Below are positions 6,767 to 14,347 of a DNA stretch of 35,462 bases, one piece after another. The notes beneath the pieces are model-generated. The model was not told the origin of the DNA and did no database searches. It was given only the letters and a program-made list of their open reading frames with translations. The position numbers were made by a program, and so were the translations under genes. Each line of letters opens with the position of its first letter. Positions within the stretch are counted from its first letter, which is position 1. Source of the DNA: an uncultured Bacteroidota bacterium (GTDB lineage Bacteria > Bacteroidota > Bacteroidia > Flavobacteriales > Flavobacteriaceae); contig CACLAD010000012.1 of the NCBI GenBank assembly GCA_902604715.1, positions 1-35,462 of the forward strand, in the 5' to 3' direction.

Positions 6767-7276
6767 ATGAAGAATATTTATACACTAATACTTTTATTAA
6801 CTGCATTTTCCTGTACAATCAATCAAACTAATACTGAACCCATAATTGTCAGTGATGCTGATAACGACGATTTAATTGTTTTGGTTGAATGGTCTGTTAA
6901 TGAAGGTGCTGAAGTTGACTTAGAAGAATGGAGTGATGCTTGGTCAAAAATGGTTGTTGAAACTGAACCATTAACTACATCTTGGAGATTTTTTATAAAT
7001 GAAGATAAATCACGAGTAACTATGTACGAATCTTATACTACTTGGAAAGGATTATTGCATCACGATAAAAGAATTACTGAAGGTGACCTTAAAGATAGAT
7101 TACCAGAGGTTTTTGCAAGATATAAGTTTGAAGGAGTTACAGTTCTTGGTCCAGTTACTGATGAGTTAAAACAATTTTTTTTAGATATAGGATTTGATAA
7201 AGCAATGTATAATTCCGAGGGAAAGTTAATAGAATTTGACTACAGAAGCAGTATAGGTGGTTACACAAAAAAATAG
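6767..7276 (+). CDS. Lipoprotein with ABM-like ferredoxin-fold domain
   Basis: A 169-residue protein with a lipoprotein signal (LTAFSC, Cys at about 16). The mature part reads as a dimeric alpha/beta-barrel domain like antibiotic biosynthesis monooxygenases: strand LIVLVEWSV, helix EEWSDAWSKMVVET, strand TTSWRFFINEDKSRVTMYESY, then a WKGLLHHDK helix and a second helix before a YKFEGVTVLGP strand. Some members oxidise or bind small aromatic compounds; here it may only be a binding module. It has its own upstream region and is convergent with the next gene. Confidence 0.65.
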   Translation: MKNIYTLILLLTAFSCTINQTNTEPIIVSDADNDDLIVLVEWSVNEGAEVDLEEWSDAWSKMVVETEPLTTSWRFFINEDKSRVTMYESYTTWKGLLHHDKRITEGDLKDRLPEVFARYKFEGVTVLGPVTDELKQFFLDIGFDKAMYNSEGKLIEFDYRSSIGGYTKK

Positions 7277-7310
7277 TCAATTGACAATAGGCATAACTTT
7301 TAATTTTTGG

Positions 7311-8201
7311 CTAAAAATCTAATTTTAAGTAAAAATCCTTTATATCAAAATCAATTTTTTCAATCTTATTTAAATTCAACCATTGAAAAAATTTAGAAAA
7401 TACATTTTCATTAATTTTCCCAAAACTATCTTGTTCACCAAAATACTTTCGTGAGAAATTAATTGCATTTTTCAGGTTTATTTTTTTATCATCATCACTT
7501 AAATATTTGTATAAAATTTCTGACGACTCTTGAACATTATTGACACTATATATAAACCCTTTTTTTGTTGCTTTTAAAAACATCTTAATTGAACTTTTTT
7601 TTTCACTAATAAGTTTAGAAGATGTAGTTATTAAAGGGGAATATGAATAAGGTATATTGAAATCACTTAGTTTAAAACACTTTAGGTCAGGTTTTTCAAT
7701 ACCCTCCCAGTTTAAAAAAATCCAAGTAGAATCATATTTGTTATTTGCAACAGTATTCCAAACACCTAATCTTTCGGGGTAATATATTTTTACATTTCCT
7801 TTGCCCCCATCATTTTTAATCAATTGCTTAATAATTAAATCTTCATATCTGGCACCATATGAAGCATAAGACTTATCATCTAAATCCCTTGGACGGTTAA
7901 TATTATTGCCTTTCATAACAGCAATTGCACTTATATCATTTTGAAAAATTGTTGCTAAAGCGTAAAGTTTGAATGGTTTTCTTTTTGTTCGAAAACTAAT
8001 TATAGATTCTGTTGGACAAAGAGCAAAGTCAGCAAGATTTAATTCTATTTTCTTTGCAGGTGAATACTTATAATTATCTGCCTCTGGTGAAATTATTTCT
8101 AAATCAATATTAAGTTTATCATAAAAACCCTTTTCTTTTGCTACATAGAATCCGATATGATTGATATTGGGCGTCCAATCAAGAGCTAGCCTTAGGTCCA
8201 T
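7311..8201 (-). CDS. NMT1/THI5-like protein without signal peptide
   Basis: A 296-residue protein that begins directly with LALDWTPNINHIGFYVAKEKGFY, the signature of the NMT1/THI5 family, which includes the bacterial pyrimidine-precursor binding protein ThiY and the fungal suicide enzyme Thi5. It has the usual two-lobe length and the YASYGARYED segment that corresponds to the YVGEFGK region. Unlike ABC binding proteins it has no signal peptide or lipobox, and no permease or ATPase gene is adjacent. So it may be cytosolic, either a binding protein used differently or an enzyme-like homologue. The Thi5 CCCFC motif is absent. Confidence 0.7.
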   Translation of the reverse strand: MDLRLALDWTPNINHIGFYVAKEKGFYDKLNIDLEIISPEADNYKYSPAKKIELNLADFALCPTESIISFRTKRKPFKLYALATIFQNDISAIAVMKGNNINRPRDLDDKSYASYGARYEDLIIKQLIKNDGGKGNVKIYYPERLGVWNTVANNKYDSTWIFLNWEGIEKPDLKCFKLSDFNIPYSYSPLITTSSKLISEKKSSIKMFLKATKKGFIYSVNNVQESSEILYKYLSDDDKKINLKNAINFSRKYFGEQDSFGKINENVFSKFFQWLNLNKIEKIDFDIKDFYLKLDF

Positions 8202-8377
8202 TGTTTTATTGTGAATTAAAAATGAGCATAAAATTTTTACTTTTTTGAATATAATAAAAATATGGTTTGCTTTTTGTAATATGTTGGATTTATGGTTTAA
8301 AAAATTACGAATTTCATAACAATTTTTTCTTTGAGTTTTCTAAATAGTATTTTAAATTATATAAAGTTATTTTATCT

Positions 8378-9838
8378 ATGAAAGTTTCAATAATAGGGTC
8401 AGGAGTAAGTGGAATAAGTGCTGCAATACGACTAAGGTCTAAAGGATTTGATGTAGAGGTCTATGAAAAAAATACAATGCCTGGTGGAAAACTTAATACT
8501 TTCAAATTAGACAGATTTAGATTTGATGCCGGTCCTTCATTATTTACTATGCCACAGCTGGTAGACGAGTTATTTGAAATCAATAATTTGAATCCTAGGG
8601 ATTACTTTACTTATAAAAAAAAGAAAATACATTGTAAATATTTTTGGGATGATAAAACAAAATTTACTGCATACTCAAATAGAAAAAAATTTCTAAAAGA
8701 GGTTAAAAATAAATTTAAGGTAGACGAGTCTGTGGTAGATAAATATCTAAAAAGGGCAAAAATAAAATATGATTTAACGGAGAAAATTTTTTTAAGAAAA
8801 TCACTACATAAATTATCTAGTTTTTTAAATATCGAAACAATTAAAGCCCTATTTAACTTAAATATTTTTCAAATAAATAAAACATTAAATGAAGTAAATT
8901 CAGATGAATTAAAAAATAAATACCTAATACAAATATTTGATAGGTATGCGACATATAATGGTTCATCTCCTTACAAAACTCCCGGTATGATGACATTAAT
9001 TCAACACTTGGAAAATCATTTTGGAACATTTGTGCCAGAAGGGGGGATGTATGAAATAACAAATGCTTTATTCAATTTAGCGAAGCAAATAGGAGTAAAA
9101 TTTTATTTTGGTTGTAATGTTGACGAGATTATCATAGAAAAAAAAGCTGCTAAAAAGATAAGAGTAAATAATAACTTGATTGATTCTGATATCATTATTT
9201 CAAATGTCGATGTAAATTTTACCTATAAAAATCTAATAAAACAAAAATTTAATCATAGATCTTTGAAAAATGAAAGCTCTAGCTCTGCTTTAATTTTTTA
9301 TTGGGGAATAAAAGGAACTTATAATGAGTTAGACCTTCACAACATATTTTTTTCTTCAAATTACAAGGAGGAGTTTAATTCAATTTTTGAAAAAAAACAA
9401 ATTTTTGATGATCCCACTGTTTATGTTAATATTTCGTGTAAGGATGTTTCCTCGGATGCTCCCAAAGGTTCAGAAAATTGGTTTGTCATGATTAATTCAC
9501 CATATAATATAAATCAAAATTGGGATAGACAAATTCAAATAAGTAGAAAAAAAATAATTAATAAACTTGAGAAAATACTTGGCATAGAGATTGGAAAAAA
9601 TATAGTAAAAGAAAAAGTTTACAGCCCAATTGATTTAGAATCAAATACAAATTCATTTAACGGTTCATTGTATGGCAGCTCAAGTAATAATATTATGTCC
9701 TCTTTTATGAGACACCCAAATTTCACTAAAAAAATAAAAAATCTTTTCTTCTGCGGAGGAAGTGTACATCCGGGTGGCGGGATACCTTTAGCAATTCTAT
9801 CATCAAAAATAGTTTCTGATTTAATTGAAAGCGAATAA
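8378..9838 (+). CDS. crtD: Carotenoid desaturase, CrtI/CrtD family (probable 3',4'-desaturase)
   Basis: A 486-residue FAD enzyme. The N-terminus has the Rossmann motif (IIGSGVSGISAA, Gly7-Gly12) followed by YEKNTMPGGKLNTF and FRFDAGPSLFTMP. The C-terminus has the carotenoid-desaturase signature GGSVHPGGGIPLAILSS. The family covers phytoene desaturase (CrtI) and the CrtD desaturases that add a 3',4' double bond next to a hydroxylated psi end. The tight link to cruF-like and crtA-like genes and the lack of crtB nearby favour CrtD. It overlaps the next gene by 14 bases, so they are one operon. Desaturase versus ketolase/oxidase members cannot be fully separated by eye. Confidence 0.85.
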   Translation: MKVSIIGSGVSGISAAIRLRSKGFDVEVYEKNTMPGGKLNTFKLDRFRFDAGPSLFTMPQLVDELFEINNLNPRDYFTYKKKKIHCKYFWDDKTKFTAYSNRKKFLKEVKNKFKVDESVVDKYLKRAKIKYDLTEKIFLRKSLHKLSSFLNIETIKALFNLNIFQINKTLNEVNSDELKNKYLIQIFDRYATYNGSSPYKTPGMMTLIQHLENHFGTFVPEGGMYEITNALFNLAKQIGVKFYFGCNVDEIIIEKKAAKKIRVNNNLIDSDIIISNVDVNFTYKNLIKQKFNHRSLKNESSSSALIFYWGIKGTYNELDLHNIFFSSNYKEEFNSIFEKKQIFDDPTVYVNISCKDVSSDAPKGSENWFVMINSPYNINQNWDRQIQISRKKIINKLEKILGIEIGKNIVKEKVYSPIDLESNTNSFNGSLYGSSSNNIMSSFMRHPNFTKKIKNLFFCGGSVHPGGGIPLAILSSKIVSDLIESE

Positions 9839-10460
9839 AAAAAACATATCAATATTTATAATTTGGCTAGTACATATTTCTGGTCTTTTGGGTATGGTAT
9901 TTTACGATCTTGATTTCTTTGCAGGTTATACTTCAATAAATCTTTTTCTGATGTCAATAATCCTATTTGCAAATATTAAATTGAATAACAAGAATCAAAT
10001 ATTTTCCCTTTTATTAATTTTTTTAATCGGTATGTTTTCTGAGTTTATTGGGGTCAATTACGGATTAATTTTTGGAGACTATATTTATGGAAATAATTTA
10101 GGATTTAAACTTTTTGGTGTACCATTCTTAATTGGCTTAAATTGGGTAATATTGACTGTAATTTGTGCAAATATTGCCTCAATTTTAATCAAAAATAATA
10201 GTCTTATTCAGATAATTATTTTAGGAACTTTATTAATGTTGCTTATGGATTTTGTTATGGAGCCTATTGCACCAAAATTAGATTTATGGAAATTTAAGAA
10301 TTTAGTAGTGCCAACCTCAAATTATATAGGATGGCTAATTATTAGCTTATTAACACAAACTATTTACAATATTCAATTTAAGGAAAAAGAGGTTAAGCTT
10401 TCATTAAATCTATATTCTGCAATTTTTACATTTTTCGTTTCTTTAAATTTAATTTTATAA
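9825..10460 (+). CDS. cruF: Carotenoid 1',2'-hydratase, CruF-like (DUF422)
   Basis: A 211-residue integral membrane protein with about seven helices and the family hallmarks: EFIGVNYGLIFGDYIYGNNLG, FGVPFLIGLNWVIL, and MDFVMEPIAPKLDLWKF. CruF adds water across the 1',2' double bond of the acyclic end of gamma-carotene-type carotenoids, the first step toward myxol or saproxanthin. The start is TTG at 9825, inside the end of crtD, with no better ATG before the first helix. A coupled partner of crtD. Confidence 0.88.
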   Translation: MKANKKNISIFIIWLVHISGLLGMVFYDLDFFAGYTSINLFLMSIILFANIKLNNKNQIFSLLLIFLIGMFSEFIGVNYGLIFGDYIYGNNLGFKLFGVPFLIGLNWVILTVICANIASILIKNNSLIQIIILGTLLMLLMDFVMEPIAPKLDLWKFKNLVVPTSNYIGWLIISLLTQTIYNIQFKEKEVKLSLNLYSAIFTFFVSLNLIL

Positions 10461-10475
10461 TGTTTATAATTTAAT

Positions 10476-11177
10476 ATGAATAAACAAATTACAACCATTA
10501 CCTTTTTTAAGTTTTCATCTTTAAAAACTAAAATTTGGGCTTTTGTAATGATGTTACTTGCTCATAAGGACTTATATAAAGTCAAAGGGCTATCTTTTTA
10601 TCGACTAATGGGTAGTGGTAAGGACAAAGGCTTTAATCCACTGCCGGATTGGTCTGTATACAGCTTAATACAAGTTTGGGAGTCTGAAGAAATCGCAAAT
10701 CAATTTTTTGATCGATCAAAACTAATCAAAAAATACAAAAATCATACAAAAGAAACCTATACACTATATATGAAAAATATTGCATCTGTAGGAACCTGGA
10801 TTGATAAAACCCCCTTTGAGAAAGCGACAGATTTAGACCATAATCAACCCATAGCTATCATTACTAGAGCAACTATTAAATTGAGTTGGCTATTACGATT
10901 TTGGAAATATGTTCCAACTTCTCAAGAACCTTTAGACGGAAATAAAGGTTTGATCTACACTAAAGGAATCGGTGAGGTTCCAGTTGTCCAAATGGCTACA
11001 TTTAGCTTGTGGAAAAACTTTAATGCAGTAAAGGAGTATGCTTATAAAAGCAAACAACACAAAGAGGCTATTAGAAAAACTCGAAAAAATAATTGGTATA
11101 GAGAAGAGTTGTTTTCAAGGTTTCACCCATATAAATCACTTGGGACTTGGGATGATAATAATCAATTGATTTTTTAA
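10476..11177 (+). CDS. crtA: CrtA-related carotenoid oxygenase (probable 2'-hydroxylase)
   Basis: A 233-residue protein matching the spheroidene monooxygenase (CrtA) family: LSFYRLMGSGKDKGFNPLPDW near the start, SVYSLIQVWES, then the block ITRATIKLSWLLRFWKYVP, and the C-terminal IGEVPVVQMATFSLW...HKEAIRKTRKNNWYREELFSRF. CrtA proteins oxygenate C-2 of acyclic carotenoid ends; a relative from a marine flavobacterium (strain P99-3) has been described as a carotenoid 2-hydroxylase in myxol formation. It lies 15 bases after cruF. With crtD and cruF the set accounts for all tailoring of a myxol psi end. Confidence 0.85.
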   Translation: MNKQITTITFFKFSSLKTKIWAFVMMLLAHKDLYKVKGLSFYRLMGSGKDKGFNPLPDWSVYSLIQVWESEEIANQFFDRSKLIKKYKNHTKETYTLYMKNIASVGTWIDKTPFEKATDLDHNQPIAIITRATIKLSWLLRFWKYVPTSQEPLDGNKGLIYTKGIGEVPVVQMATFSLWKNFNAVKEYAYKSKQHKEAIRKTRKNNWYREELFSRFHPYKSLGTWDDNNQLIF

Positions 11178-11180
11178 AAA

Positions 11181-12110
11181 TCATTTTGGATTTGCAATAA
11201 TTGTCATTATACCAAGTGAAGATTTTTTTTCGTAAAATCTCAAAGGAAGAAACTTAATCATTCCAATTATAAAACCAATAAATTCATCTTCCATACTTTT
11301 ATTCCATTCTATCCCCTTTTTTTCCATTTCACTCATCCAGTATAGTAAATAAGGATTCATGGTCCCATATGTAAAAACTTTAGAAATGTTCCATCCACTT
11401 TTTTTTAGTAACAGTTTAATATTTTTGGGTGAGAATAATGACAAGTGTCTAGGTGTGTGCCAGCCAGCCCAGTCTTTACCATATTTTTTTCTACTTAAAG
11501 AATTAAAATTGGGAACTTCTATTACTAGCATAGTGGATGGTTTGGAAATTTTTTTTAATGACTTTAAGTTTTCAAGAGGATTATAATCGTGTTCCAAATA
11601 ATGCCACATTGTAATTACATCTGGTTGAAGATTGGCTTGTAAATCTTTGATTTCACCAACTCTTAAATCAATTTTTTTAAACCTTTTTAATTGATTTTTC
11701 CAACCTGAATCGTTAAAGTCAATTCCAATTGTTTTACAATTTAATTTTTGTTGACAAGCTTTTAAAAAAGTAGGATTTCCACAGCCAACATCCAAGATTA
11801 GTGAATTATTTGAAAGACTTTGAATATCTTTTATTAGTTTAACTCTCTTTAAATCTAGTTTTTTTTGACTTTGTGAGACAAACCATTCAAATTTCCCCCA
11901 TGCCTTTGCACCCCGATATGGTAAGTAATGAGATGTATAATAGTTTTTCAAATCTTCAAATTTTAATCTCGGGTTTAGAAATACAAAATCACACTTATTG
12001 CATTTATCAAAATTAAATAGCCCATCATTATGGTGCATTTGAGAGGTTGTCTTAATAAAGGAACTCAAAGAAGTCGATCCACACACCGAACAATTATTAA
12101 TTTTGATCAT
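11181..12110 (-). CDS. SAM-dependent methyltransferase with N-terminal Cys cluster
   Basis: A 309-residue protein. Residues about 6-46 hold two Cys pairs (CSVCG and CNKC) in a zinc-binding-like module. The class I methyltransferase domain follows with motif I ILDVGCGNPTFLKAC (about 105-120), IGIDFN, and MWHYLEHDYNPLENL. WHTPRHLSLFSPKNI is typical of the methyltransf_23 group, in which sugar C-methyltransferases and many unassigned enzymes are found. It is convergent with crtA (three bases apart), so it may only be a neighbour. The R stub MKKLILLLFINII ends seven bases before its ATG. Confidence 0.8.
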   Translation of the reverse strand: MIKINNCSVCGSTSLSSFIKTTSQMHHNDGLFNFDKCNKCDFVFLNPRLKFEDLKNYYTSHYLPYRGAKAWGKFEWFVSQSQKKLDLKRVKLIKDIQSLSNNSLILDVGCGNPTFLKACQQKLNCKTIGIDFNDSGWKNQLKRFKKIDLRVGEIKDLQANLQPDVITMWHYLEHDYNPLENLKSLKKISKPSTMLVIEVPNFNSLSRKKYGKDWAGWHTPRHLSLFSPKNIKLLLKKSGWNISKVFTYGTMNPYLLYWMSEMEKKGIEWNKSMEDEFIGFIIGMIKFLPLRFYEKKSSLGIMTIIANPK

Positions 12111-12117
12111 TTAGCTC

Positions 12118-12159
12118 TTAAATAATATTGATAAATAGTAATAGTATTAGCTTCTTCAT
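12118..12159 (-). repeat. Repeat R copy 4, stub MKKLILLLFINII
   Basis: ATGAAGAAGCTAATACTA and then TTACTATTTATC on the minus strand, the coding half of R. Its ATG overlaps the stop of the preceding frame (ATGA at 12156-12159). It encodes 13 residues and stops at 12118, just before the methyltransferase start. It looks like a signal peptide cut off after its hydrophobic core. Confidence 0.7.
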
Positions 12160-12359
12160 TTATTTCTTTTTTCATACCTCAAGATTATTATGAGTGTTGC
12201 AATGGCAGCAAGACCGATTCCAAAGTATCGTATTGACCAAGCGTCAAAGCCTGTATAATCGCAAATTAATTCAGCACCGCTACTAATTATAAAACTCAAT
12301 AAACAAAGCAATTGAATTGTTTGATTCCAACTAAATTTCAGTGTAGATAGAATTAGCTT
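12156..12359 (-). pseudogene. Small membrane protein that has lost its R-derived start
   Basis: An open frame of 67 codons with a membrane-like product: LLCLLSFIISSGAELICDY (helix), WSIRYFGIGLAAIATLIIIL (helix), then RYEKRNK. It has no ATG. Where other genes have ATGAAAAAGCTAAT, this one has ATCAAAAGCTAAT: the ATG is changed and one A is lost, so the ancestral start MKKLIL is out of frame. Either it is now dead or it is translated from a rare start such as ATT, or by coupling from the upstream 81-residue gene. The stop overlaps the next R start as ATGA. Confidence 0.5.
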
Positions 12360-12371
12360 TTGATATTGTTT
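12346..12371 (-). repeat. Repeat R copy 5 (decayed)
   Basis: TAAACAATATCAAAAGCTAA and then TTCTATC on the minus strand, aligned with R but with the start codon destroyed. It begins at the TAA stop of the upstream 81-residue gene. Confidence 0.6.
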
Positions 12372-12615
12372 ATTGTTTGTTCATATTACCTTTACGGTCT
12401 CTAATTTTCTCAAGATCTCTTTCATTTATATCAACAATAACCCCCGTCTTTGTATCAACCCTGTAGAGCTGAGTCTTGACACCTTTAACACCAACTGCGA
12501 TTTGATAGCGACCAACTTCTTTCTCATCAGCGTTTGTTGTTACCGAAATAAATAATGAAATAACACCTACTATTGCAAGTGAATATAAAATAATCTCTTT
12601 TAGTTTTGTTCTCAT
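12370..12615 (-). CDS. Small membrane-anchored protein of unknown function
   Basis: An 81-residue protein with one N-terminal hydrophobic segment (about 8-26, EIILYSLAIVGVISLFISV) and a charged soluble tail containing VGRYQIAVGVKGVKTQLYRVDTKTG, a short beta-rich unit in which a value and its metadata seem to repeat in strand-turn-strand form. The tail ends KIRDRKGNMNKQ. I do not recognise the family. P copy 2 lies directly upstream and R copy 5 starts at its stop, the same arrangement as for the other repeat-flanked genes. Confidence 0.65.
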   Translation of the reverse strand: MRTKLKEIILYSLAIVGVISLFISVTTNADEKEVGRYQIAVGVKGVKTQLYRVDTKTGVIVDINERDLEKIRDRKGNMNKQ

Positions 12616-12633
12616 AATGTTTAGGTTGTTTAA

Positions 12634-12708
12634 TGTATCTACAATATAGTAAGTTGTTTATGGTTTGTCAAGTAAGAAACGAGGATATTGACATGTTGTA
12701 TTTTGCCC
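12634..12708 (-). repeat. Repeat P copy 2, promoter-like
   Basis: Full-length P copy before the 81-residue gene. On the minus strand: ATATCCTCGTTTCTTAC, then TTGACAAACCATAAACAAC, then TTACTATATTGTAGATACAT. TTG at 12671-12669 and TATATTG at 12648-12642 are separated by 20 bases, close to the Bacteroidota TTG-N19-TAnnTTTG layout. Confidence 0.75.
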
Positions 12709-12835
12709 TATTCCTTATACGTGGTCTGAATAATAAACTTAATACTGTTTTTAAATTAAGTTTCTGTTTGGTAAATTATTATTAAAGTACAATACGGAAC
12801 ATTTATTGCTTATAATATAAGTTGTTTTACATATT

Positions 12836-13006
12836 ATGAGAAGAACACGCACAAATGATTATATTAATATTGAAAGAGCAACAGATCTTGAGTGGGTTGT
12901 TTTTGATAAAAGACATTTAAAAAGGGCAAACAAGAAAAAAGCTACAAGAAGAAATAGAAGATACAAGAACAATCTAATAAATCATCTTGTAAAAAAAATT
13001 AATTAA
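12836..13006 (+). CDS. Small basic protein (56 aa)
   Basis: A 56-residue frame starting MRRTRTNDYINIERATDLEWVV and continuing with a strongly basic stretch (KRHLKRANKKKATRRNRRYK), likely nucleic-acid or ribosome binding. No membrane segment. It begins with ATG at 12836 and ends 14 bases before the FMN-binding protein, so the two may form a unit. The intergenic region is shared with the divergent 81-residue gene. No family is recognised; coding is supported by composition and spacing. Confidence 0.5.
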   Translation: MRRTRTNDYINIERATDLEWVVFDKRHLKRANKKKATRRNRRYKNNLINHLVKKIN

Positions 13007-13020
13007 GACCACTAATTGAA

Positions 13021-13596
13021 ATGCCAATTATTCTCCCCGACAACACCCTCAGAGAAATACCAAGTATAATTTTTTCAGAACTTAGAAAAGCAGCATCTAG
13101 AAAAAAACACCCATATAAAAATGTGGTACTAACAACTGTAAAGGAACAAACTCCACACTCCAGATGGGTTGTATTCAGAAAACTAACATTAGAACAAAAT
13201 ATTCTTATTTACACAGATGCAAGAAGTGAAAAAATTAAAAATTTAAGAAAAAATCAGAATTGCGGTTTATTATTTTATAATAATAGACAGGGATTACAAA
13301 TCTATTTTAATGCTATTTCGACTATTCATCAAAAAAATGAACTGACAAAAAAGTATTGGCAAGGTATTGTAGGTAAAAGTTCTGAAAATTACACAACTGT
13401 AAATCCGCCCGGTTTACCAATTGATAGTATTGATAAAGGCCACAAAACTGACAAAGACTTGAATGATAAATATTTTTCAATAATTGAGTTAAGACCTGTT
13501 AATATGAAGATATTACAACTGAGCAGGGGCGGTCATATAAGTTTTAATTTTGTTAAAATTAATAATGACTGGGAAGGTTCTTATGTAGTACCTTAA
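13021..13596 (+). CDS. Pyridoxamine 5'-phosphate oxidase-like FMN-binding protein
   Basis: A 191-residue protein with the split-barrel flavin-binding pattern: KNVVLTTVKEQTPHSRWVVFRKL, then LIYTDARSEKIKNLRKNQNCGLLFYNNRQGLQIYFNAIS, KKYWQGIVGKS, and a C-terminal FSIIELRPVNMKILQLSRG. It is closest in style to the Alr4036/PNPOx-like group. True PdxH signature residues are not all evident, so the activity may be a different FMN-dependent oxidoreduction. Cytosolic, no signal peptide. Confidence 0.78.
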   Translation: MPIILPDNTLREIPSIIFSELRKAASRKKHPYKNVVLTTVKEQTPHSRWVVFRKLTLEQNILIYTDARSEKIKNLRKNQNCGLLFYNNRQGLQIYFNAISTIHQKNELTKKYWQGIVGKSSENYTTVNPPGLPIDSIDKGHKTDKDLNDKYFSIIELRPVNMKILQLSRGGHISFNFVKINNDWEGSYVVP

Positions 13597-13682
13597 AATA
13601 AGAATACACAATTGTGATTTAACCTTTTATTAAAGTTACATCTTAAAGTTACAATTTTTTGGCAGTTATATGACAGTCCTAA

Positions 13683-13727
13683 TAAAAAGTGGCAGCTCAT
13701 TTTGTACTTCAAAACTTTAATAAAAAT
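13683..13727 (+). promoter_or_regulatory. Shared upstream element, copy 2
   Basis: About 45 bases matching 3811-3854 in order (TGGCA, CTCATTT, then CAAAACTTTAATAAAAATT). The GG at 13691-13692 is followed ten bases later by TG rather than GC, so it does not fit sigma-54 spacing as well as copy 1. Within it and just beyond, TAATAAAAA-TGGCA-like blocks repeat at 13680-13694 and 13718-13732. It precedes the fasciclin gene. Confidence 0.4.
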
Positions 13728-13733
13728 TGGCAT

Positions 13734-13741
13734 TAAGTTTG
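13734..13741 (+). promoter_or_regulatory. -7 box before the fasciclin gene
   Basis: TAAGTTTG matches TAnnTTTG, 33 bases before the ATG at 13775. No TTG at the ideal distance. Confidence 0.35.
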
Positions 13742-13774
13742 TTTAATTTCCAATTCAATTTAAAATATATAAAA

Positions 13775-14275
13775 ATGAAAAATTTAATTTTAACAGTTAC
13801 TACTTTATTATTAACGATTACAATTTCGGCACAAACAGTGGTTGATGCAGCAGTTTCTAATAAAGACTTTTCAACTCTTGTAACAGCATTAAAAGCTGCT
13901 GACTTAGTTGGTGCTCTAAGCGGAGAGGGTCCATTTACAGTATTTGCACCAAACAATGATGCATTTGCTAAAATTGACTCGGAAGCTTTAGCAGACTTAC
14001 TTAAGCCAGAAAATGTAAAAGCGCTATCAAATATTTTGACCTATCACGTTGTTTCTGGAAAATTAATGGCCAGTGATATTACAAAAGCATTAAAAAATGG
14101 TTATGGAAAAACCAAGCTTACCGCCTTAAATGGTCAAAAATTTGTCGCTCGGTCAAAGGGGGATAAAATATTTTTAAAAGATAAAGATGGTAATATGAGT
14201 GAGGTGATTGCAACTGATGTGACTGGTACAAACGGAGTAATTCACGTTATTGACTCTGTGATAATGCCTGAATAA
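13775..14275 (+). CDS. Secreted fasciclin (FAS1) domain protein
   Basis: A 166-residue protein with a signal peptide (about 1-19, ending ISAQ) and one complete FAS1 domain: VDAAVSNKDFSTLVTALKAADL, then the conserved GPFTVFAPNNDAF, LTYHVVSGKLMASDI, and the ending GTNGVIHVIDSVIMPE. FAS1 domains mediate adhesion or ligand binding at the cell surface or in the periplasm. ATG 13775 is preferred over an in-frame codon 48 bases earlier because it begins a proper signal peptide. A terminator follows 20 bases later, so it is monocistronic. Confidence 0.93.
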   Translation: MKNLILTVTTLLLTITISAQTVVDAAVSNKDFSTLVTALKAADLVGALSGEGPFTVFAPNNDAFAKIDSEALADLLKPENVKALSNILTYHVVSGKLMASDITKALKNGYGKTKLTALNGQKFVARSKGDKIFLKDKDGNMSEVIATDVTGTNGVIHVIDSVIMPE

Positions 14276-14295
14276 TTATATTTAATTAAGCTTAT

Positions 14296-14330
14296 AAAAA
14301 CCCTCTTGCTAGTTGTAGAGGGTTTTTATT
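14296..14330 (+). terminator. Rho-independent terminator after the fasciclin gene
   Basis: AAAAACCCTCT and AGAGGGTTTTT form an 11 bp stem around a 10-base loop, ending in a T run. Confidence 0.85.
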
Positions 14331-14347
14331 TATCTGTAACTAATTGA

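Noticed and set aside
8853-9062. Minus-strand ORF inside the crtD-like gene
   Set aside because: It is antisense to a clear CrtI/CrtD reading frame, has no recognisable domain and no start context; treated as a shadow.
13655-13672. A further sigma-54 site (TTGGCAGTTATATGACAG)
   Set aside because: GG-N10 is followed by AC, not GC, so the -12 element is missing.
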